Shown here piece by piece: positions 16,330 through 26,564 of a DNA stretch of 64,000 nucleotides. The translations under genes and the position numbers were made by a program. Below the pieces are notes generated by a model. That model was not told the origin of the DNA. It did no database searches and worked only from the letters and a program-made list of their open reading frames with translations. Position 1 is the stretch's first letter, and each line of letters opens with the position of its first letter. This DNA is from Flavobacterium beibuense (GTDB taxonomy: Bacteria > Bacteroidota > Bacteroidia > Flavobacteriales > Flavobacteriaceae): positions 124,001 through 188,000 of the forward strand of contig NZ_JUIW01000003.1 in NCBI RefSeq assembly GCF_004151245.1. Reading direction: 5' to 3'.

Positions 16330-17550
16330 ATGAAAATCGGAATCATTAAAGAAAGAAAGTCTCCGCCAGACAGAAGGGTAGTGTTCTCACCACAAAAACT
16401 GGCCGAGCTGCAGAAGCAGTTTCCGCATGCAGAAATTAAGGTAGAACCTTCGGATATAAGGGTTTTTAAAGATGAAGAATATAAAGCACTGGGTTTTGAA
16501 TTGAGTAATGACCTGAGTGACTGTGATATTTTATTAGGAGTAAAAGAGGTACCTGTAGAAGCTCTTATTCCCGGTAAAAAATATTTTTTCTTTTCGCATA
16601 CCATTAAAAAGCAGGCTCATAACCGCAAACTACTTCAGGCTATTATCAATAAACATATAGACCTATATGACCATGAAACTATAGTAGATGCTAATAACAA
16701 GCGTTTAATTGGGTTTGGTCAGTATGCCGGTAATGTAGGAGCATATAATTGTTTTAGGGCATTTGGTTTAAAATTTGATCTTTTTAATTTACCTAAAGCA
16801 GAAACCTTGCCTGATAAGCAGATGCTTATTTCAAAATTAAAAAAACAGTTCCTGCCACCTGTAAAAATTGTTTTAACAGGAAAAGGAAAAGTAGGGATGG
16901 GTGCTAAAGAAATTTTAGATGCCATTAAAGTAAAAGAGGTGAGCGTAGAAAACTTCCTTACTAAAACTTATACAGAACCTGTTTATGTACAGCTTGATGT
17001 TACAGATTATAACAGGCGTAAAGACGGTAAAGAAGCTACTAAAGAGGATTTTTATATAAATCCGGATAAATATGAGTCAGATTTCGAAAGGTTTTCTACT
17101 GTTGCAGATATTTTTATAGCCGGTCATTTTTATGCAAATGGCTCTCCTGCTATAGTAACCCGTGATATGCTGGCTTCAAAAAACAATAAGATTAAGGTAA
17201 TTGCTGATATTTCCTGTGATGTTGCCGGACCTATAGCAAGTACGCTAAGAGCCTCTACTATTGCAGAACCTTTTTACGGTTACCACCCGGGGCAAAATAC
17301 GGAGATAGATATGTATCATCCTTCAGCTATTGTAGTGATGGCTGTAGATAATTTACCTTGTGAATTGCCTAAGGATGCCAGTGAAGGTTTTGGTGATATG
17401 TTCCTTAAACATGTTATCCCTGCATTTTTTAATGATGATGCCGATGGTATACTTAAAAGGGCATTAATAACCCATAACGGAAATCTTACTGAAAGGTTTA
17501 AATACCTTGAAGACTACATAAGTGAAAACAATGAAGTGCCCCATAATTAA
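16330..17550 (+). CDS. Alanine dehydrogenase/saccharopine dehydrogenase-like enzyme
   Basis: This 406-aa protein begins MKIGIIKERKSPPDRRVVFS, the N-terminal signature of the alanine dehydrogenase/PNT superfamily. A nucleotide-binding region with the glycine-rich turn LTGKGKVGMGAKEIL lies near residues 180-195. The later DISCDVAGPIASTLRASTIAEPFYGYHP block is more like lysine-forming saccharopine dehydrogenase and its bacterial relatives than true alanine dehydrogenase. It is probably an NAD(P)-dependent oxidoreductase acting on an amino acid or its adduct. The substrate cannot be decided here. It is monocistronic, with its own terminator overlapping the stop. Confidence 0.75.
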   Translation: MKIGIIKERKSPPDRRVVFSPQKLAELQKQFPHAEIKVEPSDIRVFKDEEYKALGFELSNDLSDCDILLGVKEVPVEALIPGKKYFFFSHTIKKQAHNRKLLQAIINKHIDLYDHETIVDANNKRLIGFGQYAGNVGAYNCFRAFGLKFDLFNLPKAETLPDKQMLISKLKKQFLPPVKIVLTGKGKVGMGAKEILDAIKVKEVSVENFLTKTYTEPVYVQLDVTDYNRRKDGKEATKEDFYINPDKYESDFERFSTVADIFIAGHFYANGSPAIVTRDMLASKNNKIKVIADISCDVAGPIASTLRASTIAEPFYGYHPGQNTEIDMYHPSAIVVMAVDNLPCELPKDASEGFGDMFLKHVIPAFFNDDADGILKRALITHNGNLTERFKYLEDYISENNEVPHN

Positions 17551-17564
17551 GGGGCATTTTTTTT
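17537..17564 (+). terminator. Terminator overlapping stop codon
   Basis: TGCCCC (17537-17542) pairs with GGGGCA (17551-17556) and is followed by eight T residues. The TAA stop of the dehydrogenase lies in the loop. Confidence 0.8.
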
Positions 17565-17611
17565 ATAATGATATTAGTTTACTAAATTTGGTATGTTAAA
17601 CTACCCTCATA

Positions 17612-20356
17612 ATGAAAGTAAGATTTTTGCTTACCCTTTTTTTAATAACCACTTTTAAACTTACCGCTCAGGATTTACTTCCCTTTGTAGAGAACTTTAC
17701 AAAGGCAGACTATAATGGAGATAATCAGGTTTGGAGTGTAAATCAGGGTGATGATAATGCGCTTTACTTTGCTAACACACATTATTTTTTACGTTATAAC
17801 GGAGTAAAATGGGAAAAATATTCGTTACCTAATAAAACCATTATTCGTTCTATTTATCCAGATGGGGATAAAGTTTATTGCGGCTCTTATCGTGAGTTTG
17901 GTTACTGGAAAAGGGTCAATGGACTAATGGAATACTTTTCATTATCAAAAGACAAGAATGTTTTTACCGGAAGTTCTGACAATGAGGAAATTTGGAAAAT
18001 ATTTAAGCATAATAGTAAATTCTATTTTCAGTCTTTTAATGCCTTATATGTAGAAAATAATGGTCAAATAGAGAAATTAAGATTCCCTTCGCTTGTTTCT
18101 TACTGTTATGTGGTAGATGATAAAATATATGCTGCCTCAGTTCAGCATGGTATATATGTCTTAAATAATAAGATTTGGGAAAAGATTACTGCATGGACAC
18201 AGTTGGAAAATAATGTTATTCACGGTATGGAAATGAATAACGGTCGCTTTTTTATATTCACAAAAAACAATGGAGTTTTTGTGGGTGATGAAAAAGGTAT
18301 AACCGCATGGGATTCTCCTGTAAATAATCTGCTTAAAAAAAATATTACTCTTTGCGCCAAATTTATTGATACTAACAGGTTGGCTATTGGGAGTGCTTTA
18401 AGAGGTATTTATATAATGGATATAAGTACCGGTTCATATTATAATATAAACAGGCAAAATGCTTTAAATAATAATGCCGTACTCTCTATTACTCTCGATA
18501 AGGAAAAAGACCTTTGGTTAGGGCTCGACAATGGTATAGCACATGTGGAGGTTAATTCTCCTGTGTCAGTATTTTTTGATAATTCGGGTATTTTAGGATC
18601 TGTTTACTCACTTTCAGTTACTAATGATGAATATCTGTTTGCGACTAATCACGGACTCTTTAAATATAGTGATAAGTCACTAAAAACGGTTGAAGGTTCA
18701 CAAGGGCAGGTTTGGGATATTTATAAGCATGGTTCTGAGTATATAATAGGTCATAACGACGGTACTTTTAAGTATGATGGTAAATCATTTGTTAAAAAAG
18801 GGGCTATAAATGGTGGTTGGCGCTTTATTAAAAGCGATTATGATCAGGCCTATTTTCAGGCTAATTATGCTGGTATAGCTGTATATAAAGATATTAATGA
18901 TCTAAGCAATTATAAAAAGATAGACAGTCTTAGTAAGCCTCTTAAAAACCTGGCGCAAAACAAACCTGGTGAAATTTGGGCAGCCGATAATTACCGTGGT
19001 TTATACAGGATAACCTATGATGCTGGTTTTAATACAATCCGTTTTACAGATGTGTCTAAGCAAAATGGTATAGATAACGATTATGCCGTTAAGATTTTCA
19101 GGTATAGGGATGAAATATTGTTTTATATAAATAATACCTGGTATACCTATAATAGTATTACCTCTAAGCTGGAAGAAAATGAAATCTTTAATGATTCTTT
19201 TAGAAATATAACTGATGTTTCGCCTATTGATGATAATCGTTTTCTAGTTATTAAAAATAGTTTACTTTATTTAATAACCAGAGATGCCGAAGGTTTTGTA
19301 TGGCATATGTTACCTGAGAAATACTATCAGGGTAAACTCATAATGGAAGATACACGTGTATTTAAAGGTGGAGATAATCTTTTAGTTAATCTTGATGACG
19401 GATTTTTAAGTTTTGATGATTCCAATACTGTAAAAATGAAGTCAGATATTATTATTGAGGCTTTTTATAAAGACATACTAATAGACCAGGATATCAGGAT
19501 AAAATACAATCAGCCGGTTGAAATGAATATTGTTACCGATTATTACGGATATAACAAGCCAGATTTGTTTTACAGGCTTAATGATGATGGAAATTATATA
19601 CCGGTTAAAAATGGCAATGTAAATCTAAATAACCTTAGTAGCGGACAGCAGGAATTTTCGGTATACTATAATAACGGTAAAGAGTATGTTGAAGTTGCCA
19701 ACTATAAATTTCAGGTAGCATTGCCGTGGTATTTTTCTGTGTGGATGATACTTGTATATGTATTGGTCATTTCTTCGGTATTCTTTGTATACTATCGTTG
19801 GAATAAAGTTAGGTATATACAAAAGATAAGGTTAAATGATGAAGAGCTTAAGCACAGAAAAGAAATACTTGAGCTTGAAATGGAGGCTGAGAATAAACTA
19901 AGACAACAGCAACATGAAAAGCACATGCTTGAAATGGAAGTGCAAAATAAAGCTTCGGAGGTTGCAGGTAAGTCATTATCTATCGCCAAGCATAGCGAAA
20001 TGATAGAAAGTATTCAGGAAGCATTAGAAAGTAAAGCCGAAGGTGATGAGCTTAAAGGAAAAATAAAGAAAATTATTAAAACCAGTTCACTTAGTAAAAA
20101 TGAATGGCAAAGTTTTGAGAAAAACCTTATAAAAAGCCACGAGGAATTTGTAGACAGACTTACACAAAAATATCCTGCCCTTACTTCAAAAGATATTAAA
20201 CTGAGTATCTACTTAAAGATGAATTTATCCTCTAAAGAAATAGCTCCTTTAATGAATATTTCTTACCGCGGAGTAGAATTACATCGATACAGGTTGAGAA
20301 AAAAACTAGACATAAATCAGGAAGACAGTCTATATAGCTTTATGATTAATGTATAA
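17612..20356 (+). CDS. PUL 1 regulator: propeller, Y_Y_Y and LuxR-type HTH
   Basis: This 914-aa protein has a signal peptide ending LTAQ (residue 20). A two-component-regulator-like beta-propeller spans about 25-600, followed by a Y_Y_Y domain (about 625-700), one transmembrane helix (about 704-728), a charged coiled coil (about 735-800) and a C-terminal LuxR-type helix-turn-helix (about 850-914, with LSSKEIAPLMNISYRGVELHRYRLRKKL). There is no histidine kinase or receiver, so the periplasmic sensor is joined directly to the DNA-binding domain. It probably binds an oligosaccharide and activates the adjacent susC operon. It is related to the PUL 2 regulator. Confidence 0.87.
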   Translation: MKVRFLLTLFLITTFKLTAQDLLPFVENFTKADYNGDNQVWSVNQGDDNALYFANTHYFLRYNGVKWEKYSLPNKTIIRSIYPDGDKVYCGSYREFGYWKRVNGLMEYFSLSKDKNVFTGSSDNEEIWKIFKHNSKFYFQSFNALYVENNGQIEKLRFPSLVSYCYVVDDKIYAASVQHGIYVLNNKIWEKITAWTQLENNVIHGMEMNNGRFFIFTKNNGVFVGDEKGITAWDSPVNNLLKKNITLCAKFIDTNRLAIGSALRGIYIMDISTGSYYNINRQNALNNNAVLSITLDKEKDLWLGLDNGIAHVEVNSPVSVFFDNSGILGSVYSLSVTNDEYLFATNHGLFKYSDKSLKTVEGSQGQVWDIYKHGSEYIIGHNDGTFKYDGKSFVKKGAINGGWRFIKSDYDQAYFQANYAGIAVYKDINDLSNYKKIDSLSKPLKNLAQNKPGEIWAADNYRGLYRITYDAGFNTIRFTDVSKQNGIDNDYAVKIFRYRDEILFYINNTWYTYNSITSKLEENEIFNDSFRNITDVSPIDDNRFLVIKNSLLYLITRDAEGFVWHMLPEKYYQGKLIMEDTRVFKGGDNLLVNLDDGFLSFDDSNTVKMKSDIIIEAFYKDILIDQDIRIKYNQPVEMNIVTDYYGYNKPDLFYRLNDDGNYIPVKNGNVNLNNLSSGQQEFSVYYNNGKEYVEVANYKFQVALPWYFSVWMILVYVLVISSVFFVYYRWNKVRYIQKIRLNDEELKHRKEILELEMEAENKLRQQQHEKHMLEMEVQNKASEVAGKSLSIAKHSEMIESIQEALESKAEGDELKGKIKKIIKTSSLSKNEWQSFEKNLIKSHEEFVDRLTQKYPALTSKDIKLSIYLKMNLSSKEIAPLMNISYRGVELHRYRLRKKLDINQEDSLYSFMINV

Positions 20357-20598
20357 TTAAGATTGTTTTTTTGTCTAAAAACTATTTTTCAACTATAATA
20401 TTTAGCATATTTCAACACATCAATACTACATCATTTGCTATTATAATGATGTACATGCTTCTTTTTTAATTTATTGAATATCAATTTATTGCGTGGTTTT
20501 ATTGTATGTATGATGTGTTTAAGATATGTTTGAAAAAGGTATACTACAACGTTATAGTCACTAATTTAGTCTGCAACTAACTTTAACATAATCGATTT
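20357..20598. other. PUL 1 susC upstream region with TACAACGTT
   Basis: This 242-bp AT-rich region has no gene. ATACTACAAC followed by GTT is at 20541-20553, within which TACAACGTT is at 20545-20553, 45 bp before the susC start. The same 9-mer occurs upstream of the PUL 2 susC and of a T9SS gene. It is a candidate regulator-binding site. Confidence 0.45.
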
Positions 20599-23500
20599 AT
20601 GAAAAACTTTATTCTTGGAGTATTTCTTATGCTTGGTGGTTATATAACCTATGCACAGGAAATAACAGGAAAGGTAGTGGATGAAAGCGGCCTGCCTATT
20701 CCTGATGTTTATATTGTGGCTACACAATCTAACACAAGTACAGTTGCCGATTTAGATGGTAATTTTATTATCACGGCAAAAGAAGGGGAGCCCCTTACGT
20801 TTTCAATGCTTGGATTTGATACTATGACAGTAAATGCTTCAACCGGCATGTCTGTTACTATGAAACCAAGTGCCGACTCTACACTTGAAGAGGTAGTAGT
20901 TGTAGGTTACGGTACAACAAAAAGATCTGATTTAACAGGTGCTGTGGGTACAGTTAAGGCAGAACAGTTTGCAAAACAGCCTCAGTACAATGCAATGGGG
21001 TCTATTCAGGGTAAAATTGCGGGTGTTAACATTATTAATAACGATGCCCCCGGTGCTACTCCAACTGTACGAGTTAGAGGTTTGGGTACGGCTGTAGGTG
21101 GAAGTAGCCCTCTATATGTTGTTGATGGTATTGTCGTGGGTAGTATTGATAATATCAACCCTGGCGATATTCTTACCATGGATGTACTTAAAGATGCTTC
21201 ATCTGCTGCAATCTACGGTTCTAATGCTGCAAACGGTGTAATCCTTATTACTACTAAAAAAGGAAAATCCGGAACAATGAAAATTTCTGCAAGTTCATCA
21301 TATGCAGTAAAATCATTGCTTAACAAAGTTGAAATGGCTAATGCAGGTCAGTATGTAACCTATTTTAACGAAAATCTTACTTTCCAAGGAAGAACCTCAG
21401 GGTTCTTACAGGAAAATCAGCCGTATGATACTGATTGGTTAGATGAAACTACTGATTTAGGCAAAACTACAATCAATAGCATTGCTATTTCAGGAGGTAG
21501 TGACAATGCGGATTATTATGTAAGTTATAACAACTATTCTGAAGACGGTATCCTTGAGAATCAAAAGATAGCAAGAAATACTTTACGTTCTAATACTTCA
21601 TTTAAGGTATTAGATAACAGGCTTAAACTAAGCCAAAATGTTACTTATGCTCATACAAGAATAAACCCTAAACCTTTTGGTGCGTTTAATGACGCTTACA
21701 GACAGGCTCCTATAGTACCTACGCATTATGATAATGGTGCTTTTGGTCAGTCTTTCTATAACACTACAACAGGTATGGTTGGTTATGTTGCCGGAGACGG
21801 TGAAAGCATTGGTAGACTAAACTCTATAGGTAACCCTCTTGCTAATGTTTACTACCAAAACGAAGAAACTAATGTAGATTATCTTCAGGGTATGTTTGAT
21901 GCAGAGTTAAAAGTGACAAGTTGGTTAAAAGTTAACTCAAGGCTGGGGCTTACAAAGAGTTTTGCTAAAACAAGAACTTTTAGTGATATTAAAGGAATTT
22001 GGTTAACAAATGACCCAACAAGAACAGAGCAGCAGTTTATTGATAATCAAATAGCAAACCCCGAATCTGTAACGTGGGCAAACAACTCATTAGAATATAA
22101 AAATGTAGAGAGTTTCCGTTACAACTGGGATACCTTCTTTACAATTAACAAGTCTTTTGAAAACCATAACTTTACCGTTATAGGAGGTATTACTAAAGAT
22201 AAGAGAAATGATGTTTATACTGCAAGGTTAAAAGACTGGAATGTACCTTATGAGGAGCAGTACTGGAATATAGACCAATCTCAGGGGTATACAGCTGAAG
22301 CATCACAATTTTACAGTACGCCGATTCATTTGCTTTCTTATTTTGGCCGTATTGAGTATAATTATAATGAAAAGTATTTAGTTACTGCTAATATAAGAAG
22401 AGACGGTAACAGTAATTTTAAAGAAAATGCTGAATATTGGGGTACATTCCCTTCTTTCTCTGCGGGATGGGTACTTTCCAAAGAAGACTTCTTAAGCAGT
22501 GTAAGTTTTATTAATTTCCTTAAAGTAAGAGGTGGATATGGTGAAATTGGTAATGCAAGTGTTCCTTTCAATTTAACAACTTTAAGATCAGGAAACAATA
22601 GTGGTTCATATAATTATGTATTAGGACCAAACCAGGATATGGTATTTGGTAGTTATTATTCTTCTCCGGCTCTGCCTATATCATGGGAAACCACAAAAGA
22701 GTGGAATGCCGGTCTTGATTTTGAATTGCTTAACAGAAGGCTGACAGGTAGTCTTGATTATTACCACAGACTTACAGATGGCGCAAACTTATTAATTAAT
22801 CCTGTACTTAATTCTGCTGCTAGTACTGCTTTTTATGATGAAGCATGTGATATCCTTAACGAAGGTTTTGAAGTAGGCCTTAATTGGAGAGATACTCTTG
22901 GAGACGATTTTAACTATTTTATAGGAGGTACATTTGCTAACAACAAAAATACAGTTCAAAATGTTAAGCCCGCTTATGATGGTTATACTGGAGGTAGTTT
23001 AGCTAACGGTCAGATAACTAAGAGGCTTACAGAAGGTCAGCCTATTTATTCATGGTGGATGTATGAGGCAGATGGTGTTTGGCAAACTCAGGAAGAGATT
23101 AATGCTAACCCGCATATTGCAGGAGCACAACCGGGTCATTTGAAATATAAAGACCAAAATGGTGACGGAAGGATTGATGATGCCGATAAAAAGACATTTG
23201 GTTCTTATATCCCTACCTTTACTTATGGTATTAACATCGGATTCAATTACAAAAACATAGATTTTTCTGTTGATGGTTATGGTGTAGGAGGTAATAAAGT
23301 GTATAACGGACTTAAAGGTACACGTATAGACGGAGGTGAAAACTTCCCTGTCGATATGTTCGATGGTCGTTGGACTGGTCCAGGTACTTCAAACTCTACA
23401 CCGGGTGCGAACAGAGATTCAAGAGCTTCAAGCTACTATCTTGAAGATGGTGATTATTTCAGAATTAACAACATTACTCTGGGTTATACATTTAGAGAAC

Positions 23501-23685
23501 TGTTTAAAGGTATAGAATCAGTAAGAGTATATGGTACAGCGCAAAATCCATTCCTGTTTACTAAATATTCAGGATTTACACCGGAGATTAACAGTAATGG
23601 TTTACCGGGTGAAACTACAGGTATAGAGCTTTCTGCTTATCCTAACACTAAGAGTTTCATTTTTGGTGTATCACTAACATTATAA
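20599..23685 (+). CDS. susC: SusC-like TonB-dependent transporter, PUL 1
   Basis: This 1028-aa outer-membrane protein has a signal peptide (MKNFILGVFLMLGGYITYAQ) and an N-terminal carboxypeptidase D regulatory-like domain (about 20-95). The SusC/RagA TonB-box segment VVVVGYGTTKRSDLTGAVG follows, then the plug with YVVDGIVVGSIDNINPGDI, and a large beta-barrel to the C-terminal FGVSLTL. With SusD it forms the pedal-bin importer that takes up glycan oligomers in a TonB-dependent way. It begins the PUL 1 operon; susD follows after 10 bp. Confidence 0.95.
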   Translation: MKNFILGVFLMLGGYITYAQEITGKVVDESGLPIPDVYIVATQSNTSTVADLDGNFIITAKEGEPLTFSMLGFDTMTVNASTGMSVTMKPSADSTLEEVVVVGYGTTKRSDLTGAVGTVKAEQFAKQPQYNAMGSIQGKIAGVNIINNDAPGATPTVRVRGLGTAVGGSSPLYVVDGIVVGSIDNINPGDILTMDVLKDASSAAIYGSNAANGVILITTKKGKSGTMKISASSSYAVKSLLNKVEMANAGQYVTYFNENLTFQGRTSGFLQENQPYDTDWLDETTDLGKTTINSIAISGGSDNADYYVSYNNYSEDGILENQKIARNTLRSNTSFKVLDNRLKLSQNVTYAHTRINPKPFGAFNDAYRQAPIVPTHYDNGAFGQSFYNTTTGMVGYVAGDGESIGRLNSIGNPLANVYYQNEETNVDYLQGMFDAELKVTSWLKVNSRLGLTKSFAKTRTFSDIKGIWLTNDPTRTEQQFIDNQIANPESVTWANNSLEYKNVESFRYNWDTFFTINKSFENHNFTVIGGITKDKRNDVYTARLKDWNVPYEEQYWNIDQSQGYTAEASQFYSTPIHLLSYFGRIEYNYNEKYLVTANIRRDGNSNFKENAEYWGTFPSFSAGWVLSKEDFLSSVSFINFLKVRGGYGEIGNASVPFNLTTLRSGNNSGSYNYVLGPNQDMVFGSYYSSPALPISWETTKEWNAGLDFELLNRRLTGSLDYYHRLTDGANLLINPVLNSAASTAFYDEACDILNEGFEVGLNWRDTLGDDFNYFIGGTFANNKNTVQNVKPAYDGYTGGSLANGQITKRLTEGQPIYSWWMYEADGVWQTQEEINANPHIAGAQPGHLKYKDQNGDGRIDDADKKTFGSYIPTFTYGINIGFNYKNIDFSVDGYGVGGNKVYNGLKGTRIDGGENFPVDMFDGRWTGPGTSNSTPGANRDSRASSYYLEDGDYFRINNITLGYTFRELFKGIESVRVYGTAQNPFLFTKYSGFTPEINSNGLPGETTGIELSAYPNTKSFIFGVSLTL

Positions 23686-23695
23686 AATTGGCATT

Positions 23696-25111
23696 ATGAA
23701 AAATCAATATAGAAAAATAGTTTGTATGTTTTTTGCAGCCGCATTTTTAGCAGGCTGTAGTGAAGATTATCTGGATGTACCGTCAAGAGAAAATCTGGAA
23801 ACAGATCAGGCAACTCCCGATGCTCTTGTTATAGGTATATATGGGCAGCTTACAGAGTGGGATTACGCATTCTCTTATCTTGGAATCACTGAAATCTTAT
23901 CCGACAATGCAGATAAAGGTAGTTCACCTTCAGATACAGGAGGAGATAAGCAGGAACTGGATCAGTTATTGTTTACAAGTAGTTCAGGTTCTTTTGGTGC
24001 TATGTGGTCTAACTGGTATAAATCTATCGGTCGTGCTACGGCAGCTATTGAGTTAACAGAGAATTATGAAGGGATAAGTGATGCACATAGAAGCCGCTTA
24101 ATAGGTGAGGCAGAGTTTCTTAGAGCTTACAACTATTTCTTTCTGGTAAGAGGTTGGGGCGATGTGCCGTTACAACATGTAAACCTTGTAGAAAGAGTTC
24201 CTAAAGAAGAGGTATATGCTTATATAGAACAGGATCTTTTAGATGCTATAAACAGACTACCACAAAAAAGTGAATACGCTTCTGAAGATTTAGGACGTGC
24301 TACTAAAGGTGCTGCACAGGCATTACTTTCAAAAGTATACCTGTATCAGGAAAAATGGCAGGAAGCTTATGATATGGCTCAAACTGTAATTACTTCAGGT
24401 GAATATGGTCTTGAAACAGATTATGCTGTGCTTTGGAGAGCTAGCAGCGAAAATGGTACAGAGTCTATATTTGAAGTACAGGCAAGAGGAGAATCTGTAG
24501 CTCACGGTGTACAACAATATTCGCAAACACAAGGTGCCCGTGGTACCAGTGGTTGGGGTTGGGGCTTTAATACACCATCACAAAACCTTCTTGATGCATT
24601 TAATGCAGAAGGTGATGTTATACGTAGAGATGCTACAATCATTTTTGCAGGTGAAACACTATTTGACGGACGTGAGGTAAGTGCATCGGTTGAAAACCCT
24701 ATGTACAATGAAAAAGCTTACTCCAGTGCAAATGCAGGAGATGGTGACGGAGATAAAAACATCCGTGTATTAAGACTTGGTGAAATATACCTTATTGCAG
24801 CCGAGGCAGCAAACGAACTTGGTAATACTGGAGCGGCTCTAACTAACCTGAACATTGTAAGAGACAGGGTAGATCTTGATCCTGTAACAGGAATATCAGG
24901 AGATGCTCTTAGACAGGCAATTTGGAAAGAAAGAAGGCTTGAGCTTGCTTTTGAGCACGACAGATGGTTTGACCTGATTAGAACAGGACAGGCAGCAGCA
25001 GCTATGCAGGCAAACGGTAAAACGTTTATTGTAGGTACACACGAATTATTCCCGGTACCTTACAATCAGTTGATCCAAACTCCTGAAATGTCTCAAAACC
25101 CTGGTTATTAA
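23696..25111 (+). CDS. susD: SusD-like surface glycan-binding lipoprotein, PUL 1
   Basis: This 471-aa protein has a lipoprotein signal with cysteine in FLAGCSEDYLD (about residue 21), so it is lipid-anchored at the outer surface. The SusD/RagB helical (TPR-like) scaffold is evident, with the C-terminal motifs IRVLRLGEIYLIAAEAANELG and ERRLELAFEHDRWFDLIRTGQA. It forms the lid over the SusC partner encoded 10 bp upstream. A 12-bp-stem hairpin lies between this gene and the next. Confidence 0.95.
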   Translation: MKNQYRKIVCMFFAAAFLAGCSEDYLDVPSRENLETDQATPDALVIGIYGQLTEWDYAFSYLGITEILSDNADKGSSPSDTGGDKQELDQLLFTSSSGSFGAMWSNWYKSIGRATAAIELTENYEGISDAHRSRLIGEAEFLRAYNYFFLVRGWGDVPLQHVNLVERVPKEEVYAYIEQDLLDAINRLPQKSEYASEDLGRATKGAAQALLSKVYLYQEKWQEAYDMAQTVITSGEYGLETDYAVLWRASSENGTESIFEVQARGESVAHGVQQYSQTQGARGTSGWGWGFNTPSQNLLDAFNAEGDVIRRDATIIFAGETLFDGREVSASVENPMYNEKAYSSANAGDGDGDKNIRVLRLGEIYLIAAEAANELGNTGAALTNLNIVRDRVDLDPVTGISGDALRQAIWKERRLELAFEHDRWFDLIRTGQAAAAMQANGKTFIVGTHELFPVPYNQLIQTPEMSQNPGY

Positions 25112-25125
25112 TAAAAAATAAATAC

Positions 25126-25158
25126 ATCTTCCTCTCACTATTACTTTGAGAGGAAGAT
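25126..25158 (+). repeat. 12-bp inverted repeat after susD
   Basis: ATCTTCCTCTCA (25126-25137) is perfectly complementary to TGAGAGGAAGAT (25147-25158), with a 9-nt loop and no T run. It sits in the operon between susD and the GH144-like gene. Such structures often protect the upstream susC-susD mRNA or reduce downstream expression. Confidence 0.6.
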
Positions 25159-25166
25159 ATCTTAGT

Positions 25167-26564
25167 ATGAAAGTTAAAATTACAAGTCTTAAAAGTTTAG
25201 TATTAGCCATTCCGGCTTTATTGTTTGTAGCCTGTGGTTCGGGAAGTTCTAAATCTGAAGAAGATAAAAAAGAAACCACCGAAAAGAAGCTTACAGATGA
25301 GCAGTTAGTTGATGTGGTACAAAAGGAAACCTTTAAATATTTTTGGGATTATGCCGAACCAAATTCGGGATTAGCCCGTGAACGTTTCCATCCTGATGGT
25401 AACTACCCGCAAAACGATGCACATGTTGTTACAACAGGGGGTTCAGGTTTCGGACTTATGGCTATACTGGCAGGTATAAACCAGGATTACATTACCCGCG
25501 AACAGGGGGTAGAAAGGCTTACCCGTATTGCAAACTTTCTTGAGAATGCCGATCGTTTTCATGGTGCATGGCCACACTGGATGAACGGTAATACAGGAAA
25601 AGTACAGCCTTTTGGAAAAAAAGACAATGGTGGTGACCTTGTGGAAACCGCTTTTTTATGTGAAGGTATCATTTGTGTAAGGGAGTTCTTTAAGGATGGT
25701 AGCGAAGAGGAAAAAGCGCTTTCTCAAAAATTTGATGCTCTTTGGAAAGGTGTGGAGTGGAACTGGTATACAAACAATCAGAATAAACTGTTTTGGCACT
25801 GGTCTCCGGAATATAACTGGGAAATGAATTTTGCCCTTGAAGGTTATAATGAATGTCTTATTACTTATGTACTAGGTGCTTCTTCACCGGATCATTCTAT
25901 TAAACCTGAAGTTTACCATGAGTGTTGGGCAAGAAACGGAGGCGGAATCAAATCAGATAATGTTAAATACAACCTTCCTTTACTTGTAAAGCACAATGGT
26001 GCCGAAGAGTATGGCGGGCCACTGTTTTGGGCACATTATTCTTATGTAGGGCTAGATCCTAATCAGTTGGCAGATAAGTATGCTAATTACTGGGATGTAA
26101 ACTACAACCAAACTAAAATTGACTATTTGTACTGTGTGGAAAATCCTAAGCAGTATAAAGGTTATGGTGAAAACTACTGGGGCCTTACTGCTTCTTATAC
26201 GCGTAGTGAAGACGGTAGCGTAGGTTACACGGCACACATGCCAAGTAACGATAGGGGAGTTATTTCTCCTACGGCGGCTGTGAGTTCTATTGTATATATG
26301 CCTACAGAATCTATCGCAGCAATGCGTAATTTTTATGAAAACTATAAATCTACTATTTGGGGTCCGGCTGGTTTTTATGATGCACACAGTGCAGAGTATG
26401 ACAACTGGGCAGCAAAAAGATATCTGGCAATAGACCAGGGGCCTATGGTAGTTATGATTGAAAACTACCGTTCAGGATTACTTTGGGAATTGTTTATGAA
26501 TGCTCCTGAAGTTCAGCAGGGTTTAACAAAACTTGGATTCCATTCAGGTAAATACGGATTTTAA
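25167..26564 (+). CDS. GH144-like endo-beta-1,2-glucanase, lipoprotein
   Basis: This 465-aa protein starts at the ATG at 25167, because a TTG at 25146 lies inside the upstream hairpin. It has a lipoprotein signal with cysteine in FVACGSGSS. The mature enzyme starts VVQKETFKYFWDYAEPNSGL, the hallmark opening of glycoamylase-like (GH144) proteins, and continues with TTGGSGFGLMAILAG and YWGLTASY, an (alpha/alpha)6 barrel family. Characterised GH144 members cut beta-1,2-glucan internally. Neighbouring esterase and GH3 genes fit breakdown of beta-1,2-gluco-oligosaccharides. The next gene starts on the last base of the stop codon. Confidence 0.85.
   Translation: MKVKITSLKSLVLAIPALLFVACGSGSSKSEEDKKETTEKKLTDEQLVDVVQKETFKYFWDYAEPNSGLARERFHPDGNYPQNDAHVVTTGGSGFGLMAILAGINQDYITREQGVERLTRIANFLENADRFHGAWPHWMNGNTGKVQPFGKKDNGGDLVETAFLCEGIICVREFFKDGSEEEKALSQKFDALWKGVEWNWYTNNQNKLFWHWSPEYNWEMNFALEGYNECLITYVLGASSPDHSIKPEVYHECWARNGGGIKSDNVKYNLPLLVKHNGAEEYGGPLFWAHYSYVGLDPNQLADKYANYWDVNYNQTKIDYLYCVENPKQYKGYGENYWGLTASYTRSEDGSVGYTAHMPSNDRGVISPTAAVSSIVYMPTESIAAMRNFYENYKSTIWGPAGFYDAHSAEYDNWAAKRYLAIDQGPMVVMIENYRSGLLWELFMNAPEVQQGLTKLGFHSGKYGF

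Noticed and set aside
16330..17550. Straightforward call as alanine dehydrogenase
   Set aside because: The superfamily is clear, but the C-terminal DISCDVAGP block is closer to lysine-forming saccharopine dehydrogenase relatives, so a specific enzyme name was not used.
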